Shown here: piece by piece, positions 44,872 to 56,840 of the stretch
Position numbering within the stretch: the stretch's first letter is position 1
Layout: each line of letters opens with the position of its first letter
Assembly: GCF_030272615.1 (NCBI RefSeq)
Contig: NC_081409.1
Coordinates: forward strand, 528,298,291 to 528,362,290
Source: Cryptomeria japonica
Lineage: Eukaryota; Streptophyta; Pinopsida; Cupressales; Cupressaceae
Direction: 5' to 3'
DNA: 64,000 nucleotides
The notes under the pieces: generated by a model
The model's database searches: none
Told to the model about the DNA's origin: nothing
What the model saw: the letters and a program-made list of their open reading frames with translations, nothing else
Position numbers and translations under genes: made by a program

Positions 44872-47367
44872 TGTTACCAAATTTTGCACATGCCAAAATT
44901 AGTGCCCTAATGAAGCCTTGCATTCATTCATTTTGAAAAGATCAAATCATGAACCAGGGAGAAATGCACTATTTTTGTCTAACGTGTTTGCTTCATGTGT
45001 AGATACAGGAAAGTAAGACAACATGTGGGTTAAAATGTGGCACCCATGAGGGTTGAGCTCAGCATGCTATAGACCACAAAGATATTTATGCTCCATTGCA
45101 GATGAAATAGCGTGGCCTATTAAAACCTTCAAGAAAATTCATGTTGGCAAGTGTATCGCAAATCCCCTACGTAGCTGATGAAAGGCCAAAAGAAGCTCAG
45201 AGAAAATGCAATCGGCCTGTGAAAAGTTTTTCTTGAGCGCCAAAGAGGGTTTTAAAAGGCTAGAGAACTTGCAAGCATTTTCGGTCACCAAACAGGAAGA
45301 ACATTTATCCCACATTGGTCGCGGGGAGGAGCATTTTTGTATTTAAAGCTAAAGTCACATATAACTATAGTGTCAAAGCTTACAAGCTTTTGACAAGAAG
45401 TGTCTCATTGCCCCGTCAACCCCGCATGCATGCGCATCTCAAGGCATCTTAATTTTGTGACCAACTGGCAAGAAGAGGCTAAAGGTCGAGCAAGTCAGTA
45501 AAGATCAGACGCAGATTGCAAAGATCTAATGGCCATTGCTATGTCACAATGAAAATATGTACACCAGATTATCACCGTGACTTGGCGAATGATGACGTGG
45601 CAGAACAAGGAGTAGAGATCGACCATCAGATCAAGAGAGATCAAACAACGAAGTGATATTCTAGGGCTATCGATGATTGTCACTGTACCACGGTTGTGAA
45701 GTGCCCGGAATGAATACCCTCATGATAGGTGGCAGGCAAGGTGGTGTCGAGGTGGACTCTGAGAAAATCACAAGTTGATAGTGGTGACATACAACAAGAC
45801 AGATGGCGGTCCAATGGCTAGTGAAACACTGATTGCACTGATCCGATGATGGTCACTAAGAATCAAGGAAAAGTTGCTTGCCCAGGTTATCATCGTGACT
45901 TAGCGACAAGGTGGGTCTAGGTCTAGATGGAAGAAAATGTGGACCCGTGAGAAAATCAGAGGGCGACACACATTGATGATGCAGAACAAGAATAAAGATC
46001 AGTTGGAGTAAAGATAAAGCAAATTTGATCACATCCAATGGTGATTGCACAGATCCAATGATGGTGGTTAAGCCTTAAGGAAAAGTTTCTCACCCAACTA
46101 TCTCATGCGACTTGGTGACCAAGTAGTGGGGACCGCTAAAAATAAATTCAGAGGAATAAATAAGGAATGCAGATTAAGGTTGATCGGATGGAAGAGCTTC
46201 ATTCTAGTAGTGAGTCCAGGTCGTGCTAAGATGGTAGGGAAAGAACCCCAGAACCAACCAGGATGTGACATGTGGCCGACCTGATAGAAAAGAAGGTGAA
46301 ATGGAGCGTATCATCAACCATCGGAATAAGCATTTCAATGCTAACCCAATGACCCGATGAAGAAAGCAATGCTAGTTACAGTCAGAAGCCGAAAGTGGTG
46401 GTAGGCAAAGTAGTGTCCAAGGATCCATATGAAATGAGAAGAAAAATCCATCAGGTAGTTTGAGGTTCGGTTACTCAGCTCAGAGCAAGTCTGCATGAGT
46501 CTTTCGCATGATATTGAGGTGATAAGGATTGATTTTGAGAACCATATGGGTCAACTTTTAGTTGACTAAGAGTTTGAACTGAATTGCATGAGTTTTTCTC
46601 ATGATTTTGAGCCTTTTTGATGACTTTTTTATTTCTATGAGAGGATCAGTTTTCAGAGGAGATATTTTTAGTGGGAGTTTATCTTCAGTCATTCTGGAGT
46701 TATCTTTCCTCTACCTTTTGGAAGGTTTTTGTATAAAGTGAAAAAGTTTTCTTTCTTCACTAGTTCTTGATGATTCTCTGGTTGGTTTTAGCAAAGAATA
46801 CATTCTTGTAGGTCATATGCAGTTTTATGACATAATTCTGAATAAAAGTTACCAACTTATGCCTTATGTCTTTACAGTTCATTTTCTTATCCTTGATTGA
46901 GAGTTAGTTTATTGTGTTATTGTTTAAATAACCTTTAAATTTTTTGTCTCATTTATAAGTCATAGGTTATGCACTGTGATAAATTGGTTCATTTGGTTGA
47001 TTGTGAAAGTTTTGCTTTCCTTTCAATTTCTTGAAGTTTTAAATCCTTTGCATGAAATATTTATGTGTTATGAACCAGAAGTCTATTTGTGTAGATTGGT
47101 GTTTTTGGGAGTGTATTTCTGTCATTTTGAGATATCTTATTGATTCTTCACCTTGGTTTAGCATTCACAAGTCATTCTATTTTCATTTTTTAGTTTTTTA
47201 CCTCTTTTCTCAGTAAAGATTTAGAGTTATTCACAGGGAATCAACCCTTCATCTGGAGGTTAATTCTCACTATAGGCAACCCACAAGCCTAAGAATTATC
47301 CCATGTGTCACCAAGTTGCTTGAGCTTTCAACTTGTGCACTACGGATGCAATTTGAGTGACAACAGT
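44872..47367 (+). repeat. TE-C 5' LTR
   Basis: Starts TGTTACCAAATTTTGCACA and ends GAGTGACAACA. It contains three diverged copies of a module with the core ttatcNccgtgacttggcga (about 45570, 45886, 46100). TATA candidates are gtatttaaag (about 45340) and tataaagt (about 46732); I cannot choose between them. Confidence 0.93.
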
Positions 47368-47372
47368 TTTTG

Positions 47373-47390
47373 GCACACCCAGTGGGACCC
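47373..47390 (+). other. TE-C primer binding site, tRNA not assigned
   Basis: TGGCACACCCAGTGGGAC starts six bases after the LTR. It begins TGG as required for pairing with the tRNA CCA end. I could not match it to a tRNA from memory. Confidence 0.6.
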
Positions 47391-47536
47391 GTTTGAACTA
47401 TCTCAGTTCAACAAATATTCACTCTTGTTGCTTTTGGTGTGAGGAGAAGCAATTCCAACCTTCAAAGGCAATAATTTTCATACCCGACGACTCATTTTCT
47501 TGGTTTCTATGCTAATCCACTGACATTTTGTAGCAT

Positions 47537-49042
47537 ATGAGAAAGTATCAAACCAGACAGAGTGAGGATTCAGCTGAACATATTGAGCTACAACCATCGC
47601 AGAGAAGGTCAAGGAAAATGAAAAAGATAGAGAAATCAACAAATTCAGCAGTTGAGTTTCCAGAAAGTTCTTCAGTTGAAGTTTTTCAGGAAATTCCAGA
47701 TTCTGATCTCCTATCTATTTCTTCTCATCTACCTAATTCTTAGCCTAATTTTGCCACCCGCATAAATCCTCTTTTTGCAAATAATCCAATTCAACCACCT
47801 ATTACCTAGAGTCCACAAGTAAATTCACCTGTTATCCCAATGGCTTTGCCAAGAGCTCAGCCTTTTGCACCTTTCAATCAAGGCAGCCCTTCAAATCTTA
47901 CTCATTATGATGATATTCCTGTAGCAGCATTGAAAAGCCTACCTTTCTTCACATGAGAAGATCAGACCACTCCCATAGAACATATAAGGGATGTAGCTTT
48001 GTTGTGTGGTGTACATCATATCACACAAGATAATGTTGTAATCAGACTCTTGGCTGCCTCATTTAAAGGGAAATCACTTCAGTGGTTTAGAGGACTACCT
48101 ATAAACTCAATTGATACTTGGGATCAGTTGGGTGATAGATTGAATTCATAGTTTGAGGACAAATATGACCATTTGTCACTATTAGAACAACTGAGTACCA
48201 TAAAGAGATCCCCTCAAGAGAAAATGACCGACTTCAATTTTCGTTTCCAGAAGACTTGGAGTAGAATCCTTGTCATGGTAAGGCCTACTCCTGCTCATGC
48301 ATTTCTATCTTATCTTAGAGCACTTAATAGTGACATTTCAGTCATGATTCAATCTATGGGTGCAAATACTCTACCAAATGCATTTGATATTGCTATTAGG
48401 GCAGAAAACCATCTAATTTAGGCTGGTAAAATAGCCCCTAGGCCCCCAATGCCCACATTTCTAGAAATACAGCCTATTGTACCTCTTTTAGAGCCTCCTC
48501 TAGCCGTTGTCCCACCTTTACCAGTACTGAATTATCAAGTTGTAGCTCAAGCAAATACTGTCACAATCCTGAACCAAGAGTTTCAAAATGAAATGAAAAC
48601 CATGTTCCAAGGCTTTGACAACCAAATGACCAATATTGAGAAGCCAGTTTACCAGAACACCAAGCCTTATCTAGCCCCTTATCAGAATAATCAATAGAAC
48701 ATGCCTCCTTATCAAGCTGACCCTCAAGGTCAAAGGAGAAATTATAACCAAAGATCCAATATACCTTACAATCCCAACACTACTAGCACATCCAGAGATA
48801 TCGTCCCAGCTCAAAACAACATGGCATCAGATTATGATTGGTGTTATCCTTGCAACCAACCTCACAATCAAACCACTTGTTTGAATGATATGCTACATCA
48901 AGCACTCATGGTTCAAAATAATGTTGTTGTCTCAGAAGATAGTACTCATGGAACTCATGATCAACAAGTTTCTCATTCTGAACAAGGCCCAAATGTTACC
49001 TTGGTTAATTGGAAAGGTGAAGAATTATGTGGAGTAAATTAG
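47537..49042 (+). pseudogene. gag: TE-C gag
   Basis: Frame 2 runs from ATG 47537 (MRKYQTRQSEDSAEHIE) to TAG 49040-49042 with stops at 47744 (TAG), 47810 (TAG), 47954 (TGA), 48149 (TAG), 48419 (TAG) and 48695 (TAG). The gag core lies at about 47920-48420 (LLAASFKGKSLQWFRGLP, EQLSTIKRSPQEKMTDFN). A variant zinc knuckle, CYPCNQPHNQTTC (CX2CX3HX4C, one residue shorter than usual), is at about 48842-48880. The region between them is Pro/Gln rich. No frameshift is seen in 1.5 kb. Confidence 0.85.
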
Positions 49043-49326
49043 CCACAAGATCAGAATCAGTCCTACACTTCTATTGCAGCCAATACACGGTCCAAAAAGA
49101 GAGACATTGTTATAGGATAGCAAGCTAATAAAGGCATCAATCAGGCTTCTACAAGCCGATAAGCACCACCTAGACCTCAACCCACTCCAAATATACAAAT
49201 CCTACCAAAAGGGCAACCAACGGTCAACAAGGATCATCCATGAGGTCAATTACCAACAACACAAGTTCAAGAGGATGCCGCTATTAAAAGAGGCAGCAAA
49301 AGGTTAGTACAAGCTCATTTAATAGT

Positions 49327-50208
49327 TTGGATCAATTGAAAAAGATGCATGTCAGTGTCTCAATGTGGTATTCATTATCTCTACTAGGGCAAAGAGATTT
49401 GCTTAAAAATGCCTTGTCTAACATCTCTTTGTCACAAGAGCTTCCTAATGAGAAACCCAAAGTAGTCTTATCCAATGCCCCACAAGAAAAGAAAGGTGAA
49501 GAAAAAACTCAAGAGGTTAAACCCCCTCCTTTTTATCTGACTTTAATCATAGGCCAGCACCTAGTGCATAATTGTATGATTGATTTAGGTGTAAGTAGTT
49601 CTGTCATGCCAAAGAGCATAGTTGATAAGCTGGGTTTGACATTTGAGCCTCTTTTGAAAGGGGTAGTCTAGTTAGATGGGACAACAGTAAACACAGTAGG
49701 TGTGATTAAAAATTTGGATCTCATATTGCATGCATGCCCAAACTTCTCAATCCCACAAGATGTCTACATCATAGATCTTACACCTTACTTTGCTCTATGT
49801 TTGTCCATAGATTTCTTAGCCAAGTTGGGTGGGTATTTGTCTTCTGATTGGTCACACATGTTTTTCAGAACAAGACATGGTACCAAAGTGACCATAAAAT
49901 TAAAATTGTTAGCTAATGATCATATAGAACCATATATCCCAAGTTCTGTTAATGCAAATTTGTCTATACAAGAACCTAATGAACAACCTGATATCCCATA
50001 TCCAAACACTCCAATAGAAGGGATACCTGATGTAGTATTAGATGAATGGGCAGTAGAGAATGATGAGGAAGATCCATTCAAGAATATGGAAGAATTAGAG
50101 CTAGGAGTCTACATGATCCATGAAGAAGGTGTCGTTGTCCCTAATCTCAAAAAGATTGACAATCAATTGTCCAATCAACAAGATGAACAACAGAACAATG
50201 AATTGTGA
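49327..50208 (+). pseudogene. TE-C aspartic protease
   Basis: Frame 1. FYLTLIIGQHLVHNCMIDLG then VSSSVMPKSIVDKLGL (about 49530-49640) is the protease active-site region, with Asp-Leu-Gly where retroviral enzymes have Asp-Ser/Thr-Gly. DLG is usual in Athila-type proteases, so it is probably ancestral. TAG 49669-49671 interrupts. YFALCLSIDFLAKLGGYLSSDW (about 49790-49850) corresponds to the LLGRPW region, with the first Gly changed. The tail to 50208 is acidic (EWAVENDEEDPFKNMEELE), ending at TGA just before the RNase H. Confidence 0.8.
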
Positions 50209-51015
50209 CAACTCTATTTTGATGGCTCGAGGAGTAAGGTTGGTTCAGGTGGTGGTGTTATGTTAATCTCTCTTGAAGGTAAGAAATACTTTTCAGCCTT
50301 TAGATTTTCTTTTAGCTGTACTAATAATACAACTGAATATGAGTCACTTGCACATGGATTGGAATGGGCTAGAAAAAGAAAGGTAAAGTGTTTGCAAGTA
50401 TTTGGGGACTGTGAGCTAGTGGTAAATCAAGTAAGAGGTGTCAATGTGACTAAAAATGATGTCCTTAAAATTTATAAGCATAGGATATGGGACTTAATTG
50501 AAGAATTTGATTCTTTCAATTTGCTGTCAGTGCCTAGAAATCAGAATGAGGAAGCAGATAAGTTGGCTGCCTTGGGTGCTCAATTTGACATACCAGATGA
50601 GCTAAGCAATATTGAAAGACAACAATATGTCAAAGTGGTTATTAGGCCTTCAATTCCAGATAACAGTGTCAATTGGCAAGTCTTTGATTCAGATGAACAA
50701 ATTATTAATTTTCTTATTGAAGAGGCTGAATTTGCAGCTGGTAATCAGCATATGTTTGTAAAGAAATATGAAAATCAGATTCTTCAATTGAAAACAAATA
50801 AGCTGCCAAAGGAATTGGTGACCCTTGAGTCAGTCATTAACACTGATGATCAGGTTAGAAAGGAAAATGGCAGCATGTTAGTTAAAGAGGAGCACTACAA
50901 ACCTATTGAGATCTTCAGAGATAAGTTACTAAAGCTTGGAAAGGTATGTACAACTTATGAGAAACATGCATTTGTTTTGCTTTGTCAAGAGTTCAATGAT
51001 GTATTTGCATGGTAG
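50209..51015 (+). pseudogene. TE-C RNase H placed before RT
   Basis: Frame 1 is open for more than 250 codons. Catalytic residues of an archaeal-type RNase H are all present: Asp in LYFDGSRSKVGSGGG (50215-50260), Glu in NNTTEYESLAHGLEWA (about 50335), Asp in VFGDCELVVNQV (about 50405) and Asp in RNQNEEADKLAALGA (about 50555). After the domain an unassigned 150-residue segment leads into the RT N-terminus (CQEFNDVFAW). In Tat elements this domain follows the pol RNase H; here it lies between protease and RT. It is the best-preserved enzyme of the element. Confidence 0.85.
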
Positions 51016-52085
51016 TATGAAGATTTGAAGGGATTTAACCCCGCATTATCCCAACACACCATAGAGTTGGAAGTTGATGCCAAGCCTGTGAGATAAAAGA
51101 AAAGGCCCCTTAATCCAAAACTCGAGCATCTCATGAAGGCATAAATAAACAAGTTGATCCAAGGTAATATCATCTTTCCTATAAAGCATACATCTTGGTT
51201 TTCAAATTTGTCCTGTAAGAAAGAAGAATGGTGAGCTTAGACTTTGTGTAGACTTTAGAGATCTTAACATAGCTTCTCTAAAAGATCATTACCTGCTGCC
51301 CTCAATGGAGCAGATCTTACAAGTAGTTTCAGGTTCAAATAGATTTTCACTACTTGATGGTTATTCTGGTTATAATCAGATTCTAGTAAAAGAGGATGAC
51401 TAGTTTAAAACTGCCTTTACTACAAAATGGGGAACAATGGCATATAGGAAAATGCCTTTTGGTTTGTCCAATGCAGGAGCAACCTTTTAGAGGGCAATGG
51501 ATATGGCCTTCCAAGGTCTTATAAATAAGTTTATTTTGGTTTATCTTGATGACGTAACCATTTTTTCAAAGCCTGTGGAACAACACTTTTCTCACTTAAG
51601 GTGGATTTTTGAAAGGTGTAGAGAATATGGAATATCTTTAAATCCCAAAAAGTGCATTTTTGCCATACACGAGGGTAAGTTGTTGGGCTATATTGTCTCT
51701 AAACATGGAATAATCATAGATCCAGAGAGGGTAAGTTCTATTTTAGCTTTGCCTTTACCTACACATAAGAAAGGCCTTCAAATCTTTATAGGCAGAATCA
51801 ATTTTGTAAGGAGATTCATCCCTAATATAGCATTTCTTTTGAAGCCATTGACTAGTATACTTAAGAAAAATGTTACTTTCTGTTGGTCCAAAGAGGCTAA
51901 GAATAATTTTGAAGAAATTAAGACTGCCATAGCATCAACACCTACTTTGATTAATCCAAACTTTTCAAAGGATTTTATATTATATGTTTTTGGTACTTTT
52001 GATACTATTTCAGCTATGTTGATTCAACAGAATGATGAGGGATTGGAACAACCAATAGAATTCTTCAGCCAAGGCCTAGAAGGGT
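51016..52085 (+). pseudogene. pol: TE-C reverse transcriptase and start of RNase H
   Basis: The N-terminal part is in frame 1 to about 51200, with TAG/TAA stops; one or more small indels near 51205 move it to frame 2. Blocks: LCVDFRDLNIASLKDHYLLP, SLLDGYSGYNQILVKEDD, KMPFGLSNAGATF and the catalytic YLDD at 51542-51553. Then LNPKKCIFAIHEGKLLGYIV and the connection region. RNase H opens as FILYVFGTFDTISAMLIQQ, where an expected acidic residue is Gly-Thr-Phe context, and stops at TAA 52085. Key RT residues are kept, but stops such as TAG 51400 and 51488 break the frame. Confidence 0.88.
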
Positions 52086-53642
52086 AAGAACAAAATCATT
52101 CTTTTGTTGAGAAACATGCATTAGAAGTCATTAGAAGTCTAAAGAAATTTAGACACTTGCTCATCCTCGTATAAAATATTTTTTGTTGAATAAAGATCTT
52201 AATGACAAAAGAGTTGGTTCGATCATGAAAGTGATGGAGTATGATGTCAATATAAAGGTAATGAAGCTGATTAGAGGTAAGGGATTATGCGAACGACTCA
52301 CTGGTAACAATGAAAACACCGAACAAGAAAGTGAAGAAGTTGTCCTAGTTCATGAAGATAATGAGCCAATTGTTGTAGCAACACCTCCTACAAGTTGGGT
52401 GCAAGAAATGATGAATTTTCTTCAGACTAGTGAGTGTCCTAAAGGCCTGAAAAATGCTAAACGAAGATACTATAGACTTCAAGCTATCCCTTATATCATT
52501 TTGGATGGAATTTTGTTTAGAAAATATTTTAATGGTGTATTCTTAAGATGCATAGATTTAGATCAAACTGAGAGAATATTAGAAGAATTCCATAATGCAC
52601 CAGTTGGTGATCACTTTGTACCACAAACTACAGCATTAAAGATCATGAGGGTAGTATATTTTTGGCTTGATTTGCATAAAGATGCCTATGCTTGGGTAAG
52701 GAAATGCAAGAATTGTGTAATATTTGCAGGCAAACAGAAGATGGCAGCTTTACCCCTGCAACCTGTTCAAATTGAACAACCGTTCATGAAGTGGGGTTTT
52801 GATTTTATCAAAGTCATCAATCCACCTTCAAGTTCTGGGCATAAATGGATCTTGACAACCACTAATTTCTTTACCAAATCGATTGAAGTTGTACGCTTGA
52901 AAGAGGCAAATGAAAGTGCAGTTCTAAACTTTTACCAAGACTTAGTAGCAAGGTTTGGTATCCCTAATTCTATTATTTCAAACAATGCATTAGCTTTGTA
53001 GGATTTAAGATTACTGATTGGGTTGTCTAGAACAACATATTTTTCAGTACTTCGTCCAATTATTACCCTCGGGGTAATAGACAAGCTGAGTCTACTAATA
53101 AGAACTTGATTAGGATAATCAAGAGGACAATAGAAGATAACCAGAGAGCTTGGCACACTCAGTTGAAACATGCATTGTGGGCTGATAGGATCACCCTTAA
53201 GAGAGCTACAGGTATATCTCCCTATCTACTTGTTTATGGTAAAGAGGCAAGACTCCCAATTTAAGTTGAAATTCCTACACTAACTCTGATTAGAGAGCTA
53301 GAAATGTTGCAAGAAGAACCCATGCAGGCTAGGTTGGCAAAACTAATAGAGTTGGAGGAGGTAAGAAAGCAAGCATTATTGACTATTGAAAATCATCAAG
53401 CTCAAATGAAGAGGACTTTCGACAGAAAGGAAACTCTAAGAGGTTTCAATGAGGGAGATTTGGTTTTGAAATGGGATGAATTAAAGAGTAAGCTTGGAAA
53501 GCATACTAAATTGGATGCCATATGGGATGGCCCATACATCATTATTGAGAAAAAGCAACATAATGCTTTTCAGCTTTCAAAGTTGAATGGTGAGACCCTT
53601 CCAATCCTAGTTAATGGGATTCATCTCAAAGCTTGCCTTTGA
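52086..53642 (+). pseudogene. pol: TE-C integrase with RNase H remnant
   Basis: Positions 52086-52180 hold the RNase H end (EKHALEVIRSLKKFRH). Frame 1 from 52183 gives the connecting KLIRGKGLCERL and, later, the zinc finger end CKNCVIFAG (about 52710). The first catalytic Asp is in KWGFDFIKVI (about 52800). The second has become Asn: SIISNNALAL, AAC at 52981-52983. TAG 52999 follows. After a frameshift the Glu is kept in NRQAESTNKNLIR (about 53080). The C-terminal domain (frame 3, 53304-53642: FNEGDLVLKWDE, WDGPYIIIEK) is open and ends at TGA 53640-53642. Confidence 0.9.
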
Positions 53643-53907
53643 GATTTCATTTAAGCTAATAAGTGCCGATACACATTCTATTTTTGTGTTCTATTTTTCA
53701 TGCACAGTTTTGTGGTTTCTATTTTAGGCAACACCACTTGTTTTTCCTAGTTTTTCTATTTTATTTTGTTATTATGCTGTAGAGCATCTGAATTTTCAAG
53801 AAGTTCCATTTGGAGAGAGGGCTGAAATGACTTCATAAGCCCAATGGATAAGCAATGAATGGTCTATAGTGTTTAGCAGGCAAACACTCCATAGAAGTTG
53901 CCAAAAA
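53643..53907 (+). other. TE-C 3' untranslated region
   Basis: A short AT-rich spacer between integrase and the 3' LTR. The purine-rich ttggagagagggctgaaatga near 53812 could be an upstream polypurine tract; the last bases before the LTR, gaagttgccaaaaa, are only weakly purine-rich. Confidence 0.45.
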
Positions 53908-56403
53908 TGCTACCATCTTTTGCACATGCCAAAATTAGTGCCCTAATGAAGCCTTGCATTCATTCATTTTGAAAAGATCAAATCATGAACCATGCAAAAA
54001 TGCATTGTTTTTGTCTAACTTGTTTGCTTCATGTGCAGATACAGGAAAGTGAGATAGCATGTGGGTTAAAATGTGGCTCCCATGAGGGTTGAGCTCAGCA
54101 TGTTGTAGACCACAAAGATATTTATGCTCCATTGTAGATAAAATAGCATGGCCTATTAGAACCTTCAAGCAAATTCATGTTGGCAAGTGTATCGCCGAAT
54201 CCCCTATGTAGCTGATGAAAGGCCAAAAGAAGCTCAGAGAAAATGCAATCGGCCTGTGTAAAGTTTTACTTGAGTGCCAAAGAGGGTTTTAAAAGGCTAG
54301 AGAACTTCCAAGCATTTTTAGTCACCAAGCAAGAAGAACATTTATCCCACATTGGTCACGGGGAGGAGCATTTTTGTATTTAAAGCTAAAGTCACATATA
54401 ACTATAGTGTCAAATCTTATAAGCTTTTGACAAGAAGTGTCTCGTCACCCCATGGATCCTGCATGCATGCACATCTCAAGGTGTCTTAATTTTGTGACTG
54501 ACTAGCAGGAAGAGGTTAAAGGTCAAGCAAGTCAGTAAAGATCAGACACAGATCACAAAGATCTAACGGCTATCGCTATGTCGCAATGAAAAGATGCACA
54601 CCAGATTATCGCTGTGACTTGGTGACTGATGATGTGGGAGAACAAGGAGTAAAGATCAACCATCAAATCAAGAGAGATCGAACAACGAAGTGACATTCCG
54701 AGGCTATCCATGACTGTCACTGTACCGCAGTTGTGAAGTGCCAAGAATGAATACACAAGTGACAAGTGGTAGGCCAAGTGGTGCCAAGGTGGACTCTGAG
54801 AAAATCACAAGTTGAAAGTGGTGACATGCAGTAAGATAGATGGCGATCCAGTGGCTGGTGAAATGGTGATCACACAGATCAGATGGTGGTCGCTAAGCCG
54901 CAAGGAAAAGTTGCTCACCCAAGTTATCGCCATGACTTGACGACAAGGTGGGTCCAAGTCTAGATGGAAGACAAAGTAGACCTATGAGAAAATCAAAGGG
55001 TGACAAACACTGATGATGCAGAACAAGAACAAAGATTAGCCGGAGTAAAGATCGAGCAGATTTGATCACATCCAATGGTGATCACACAGATCTGATGGGG
55101 GTCGCTAAGCCTCAAGGAAAAAATGCTCGCCTAGCTATCTCATGCGACTTGGTGACAAAGTAGTGGGGCCCGCTAAAGAACAAATTCAGAGGAAGAAATA
55201 AGGAACACAAATTAAGGTTGATCAGATGGAAGAGCTTCATTTTGACAGTGAGTCCAGGTCATGCTAAGATGGCAGGGAGGAACCCGGAAACCAACCAGGA
55301 TGTGACACGTGGTCGGCACGATAGAAAAGAAGGTAAAATGGAGTGTATCATTGGCCCTTGGAATAAGCATTTCAATGCTAACCCAATGACCCGATGAAGA
55401 AAGAAATCCTAGTTATAGTCAGAAGCTGAAAGTGGTTGCAGGCAAAGTAGCATCCAGGGATCCATACGAAATGAGAAGAAAAAGCCATCGGGTAGTTTGA
55501 GGTTTGGTTACTCATCTCAGAGAAAGTCTGCATGAGTCTTTCTCATGATCTTGAGGTGATAAGGATTGATTTTGAGAACCATATGGGTCAACGTTTAGTT
55601 GACTAAGAGTTTGAACTGAATTGCATGAGTTTTTCTCATGATTTTGAGCCTTTTTGATGACTTTTTTATTTCTACGAGAGGATCAGTTTTCAGAGGAGAT
55701 ATTTTTAGTGGGATTTTATCTTCAGTCATTTTGGAGTTATCTTTCCTCTACCTTTTGGAAGGTTTTTGTATAAAGTGAATTTTTTTTATCTTTCTTCACT
55801 AGTTCTTGATGATTCTCTGGCTGGTTTTAGCAAAGAATACATTCTTGTAGCTCATATGCAGTTTTATGACAGAATTTTGAATAAAAGTTACCAGCTTATG
55901 CCTTATGTCTTTATAGTTCATTTTCTTATCCTTGATTGAGAGTTAGTTTATTGTGTTATTGTTTAAATAACCTTTAAATTTTCTGTCATTTATAAGTCAC
56001 AGGTTATGCATTGTGATAAATTGGTTCATTTGGTTGATTGTGAAAGTTTCTCTTTCCTTTCAATTGCTTGAAGTTTTAAATCCTTTGCATGAAATATTTA
56101 TGTGTTATGAACCACAAGTCTATTTGTGCAGATTGGTATTTTTGGGAGTGTGTCTCTGTCATTTTGAGATATCTTATTGATGCTTCACCTTAGTTTAGCA
56201 TTCGGAAGTCATTCTATTTTCATTTTTTACTTTTTCTACCCCTTTTCTTAGTAAAGATTTAGAGTTATTTACAGGGAACCAACCCTTCATCTAGAGGTTA
56301 ATTCTCACTATAGGCAACCCACGGGCCTGAGAATTATCCCATGTGTCACCAAGTTGCTTGAGCTTTTAGCTTGTGCACTATGGGTGCAATTTGAGTGACA
56401 ACA
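53908..56403 (+). repeat. TE-C 3' LTR
   Basis: 2496 bp, starting TGCTACCATCTTTTGCACA and ending GAGTGACAACA; same length as the 5' LTR. Confidence 0.93.
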
Positions 56404-56408
56404 ATAAC
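56404..56408 (+). repeat. TE-C target site duplication, right copy (ATAAC)
   Basis: Identical to 44867-44871. Confidence 0.92.
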
Positions 56409-56840
56409 ACACAATTGATTTATAGGCCAGGCCTAGGAATTCAGATGGCAACACTACAAGGATTATGTCAGAACGAGATCCTCAAAAATCTGATGCAAAT
56501 TGAAAACCTACATGAAAAATCCAAGGTGGTGAGGAGATAGTGAGCTAGTGGTAGCATCCTTAAAAAATGCAAGTCATCTGGACACATGCCATGCATTCTA
56601 CCATAATATTTAAAATTTGCAGAAAATCAGGTAATTAATGACTCATGCTAAGCTCACCTATCCAAATATAAATCAAAGGTATGTGACAAGACCCATACTC
56701 TCCACTTGTAGCTCTCGTTTCTAAAATTGAGCTTTCCAAAATGGGAGAGTAATCAATAACTATGGTGAGGTGGTATTATTGTGTCATCTTTGAATTAATT
56801 TCACACAAAATTTGATATATAGACATGCTTAGGGCATTGA
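56409..56840 (-). pseudogene. Continuation of the antisense remnant upstream of TE-C
   Basis: On the minus strand the segment just next to TE-C reads SDIILVVLPSEFLGLAYKS and joins in frame to the part at 44866. Further out (56500-56840) the reading breaks down with TAA, TAG and TGA codons, and I can trace no domain. The segment ends at the TE-D LTR. Confidence 0.5.

Larger units (their letters stand above)
44872..56403 (+). mobile_element. TE-C: 11.5-kb Ty3/gypsy retrotransposon with RNase H before RT
   Basis: Two LTRs of exactly 2496 bp flank a 6.5-kb interior ordered primer site, gag, protease, RNase H, RT, a decayed RNase H, integrase. The perfect ATAAC target duplication fixes both ends. 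The protease has DLG, as in Athila-type elements; the extra RNase H recalls Tat elements but sits before RT instead of after it. Several frameshifts, TAG stops and one lost integrase Asp show it is dead. LTR divergence varies: about 8 percent in the first part that I compared and about 3 percent near the end. Confidence 0.93.

Noticed and set aside
49530-49580. Asp-Leu-Gly in TE-C protease as a lost active site
   Set aside because: DLG is the usual form in Athila-type proteases, so it is more likely ancestral than a mutation.
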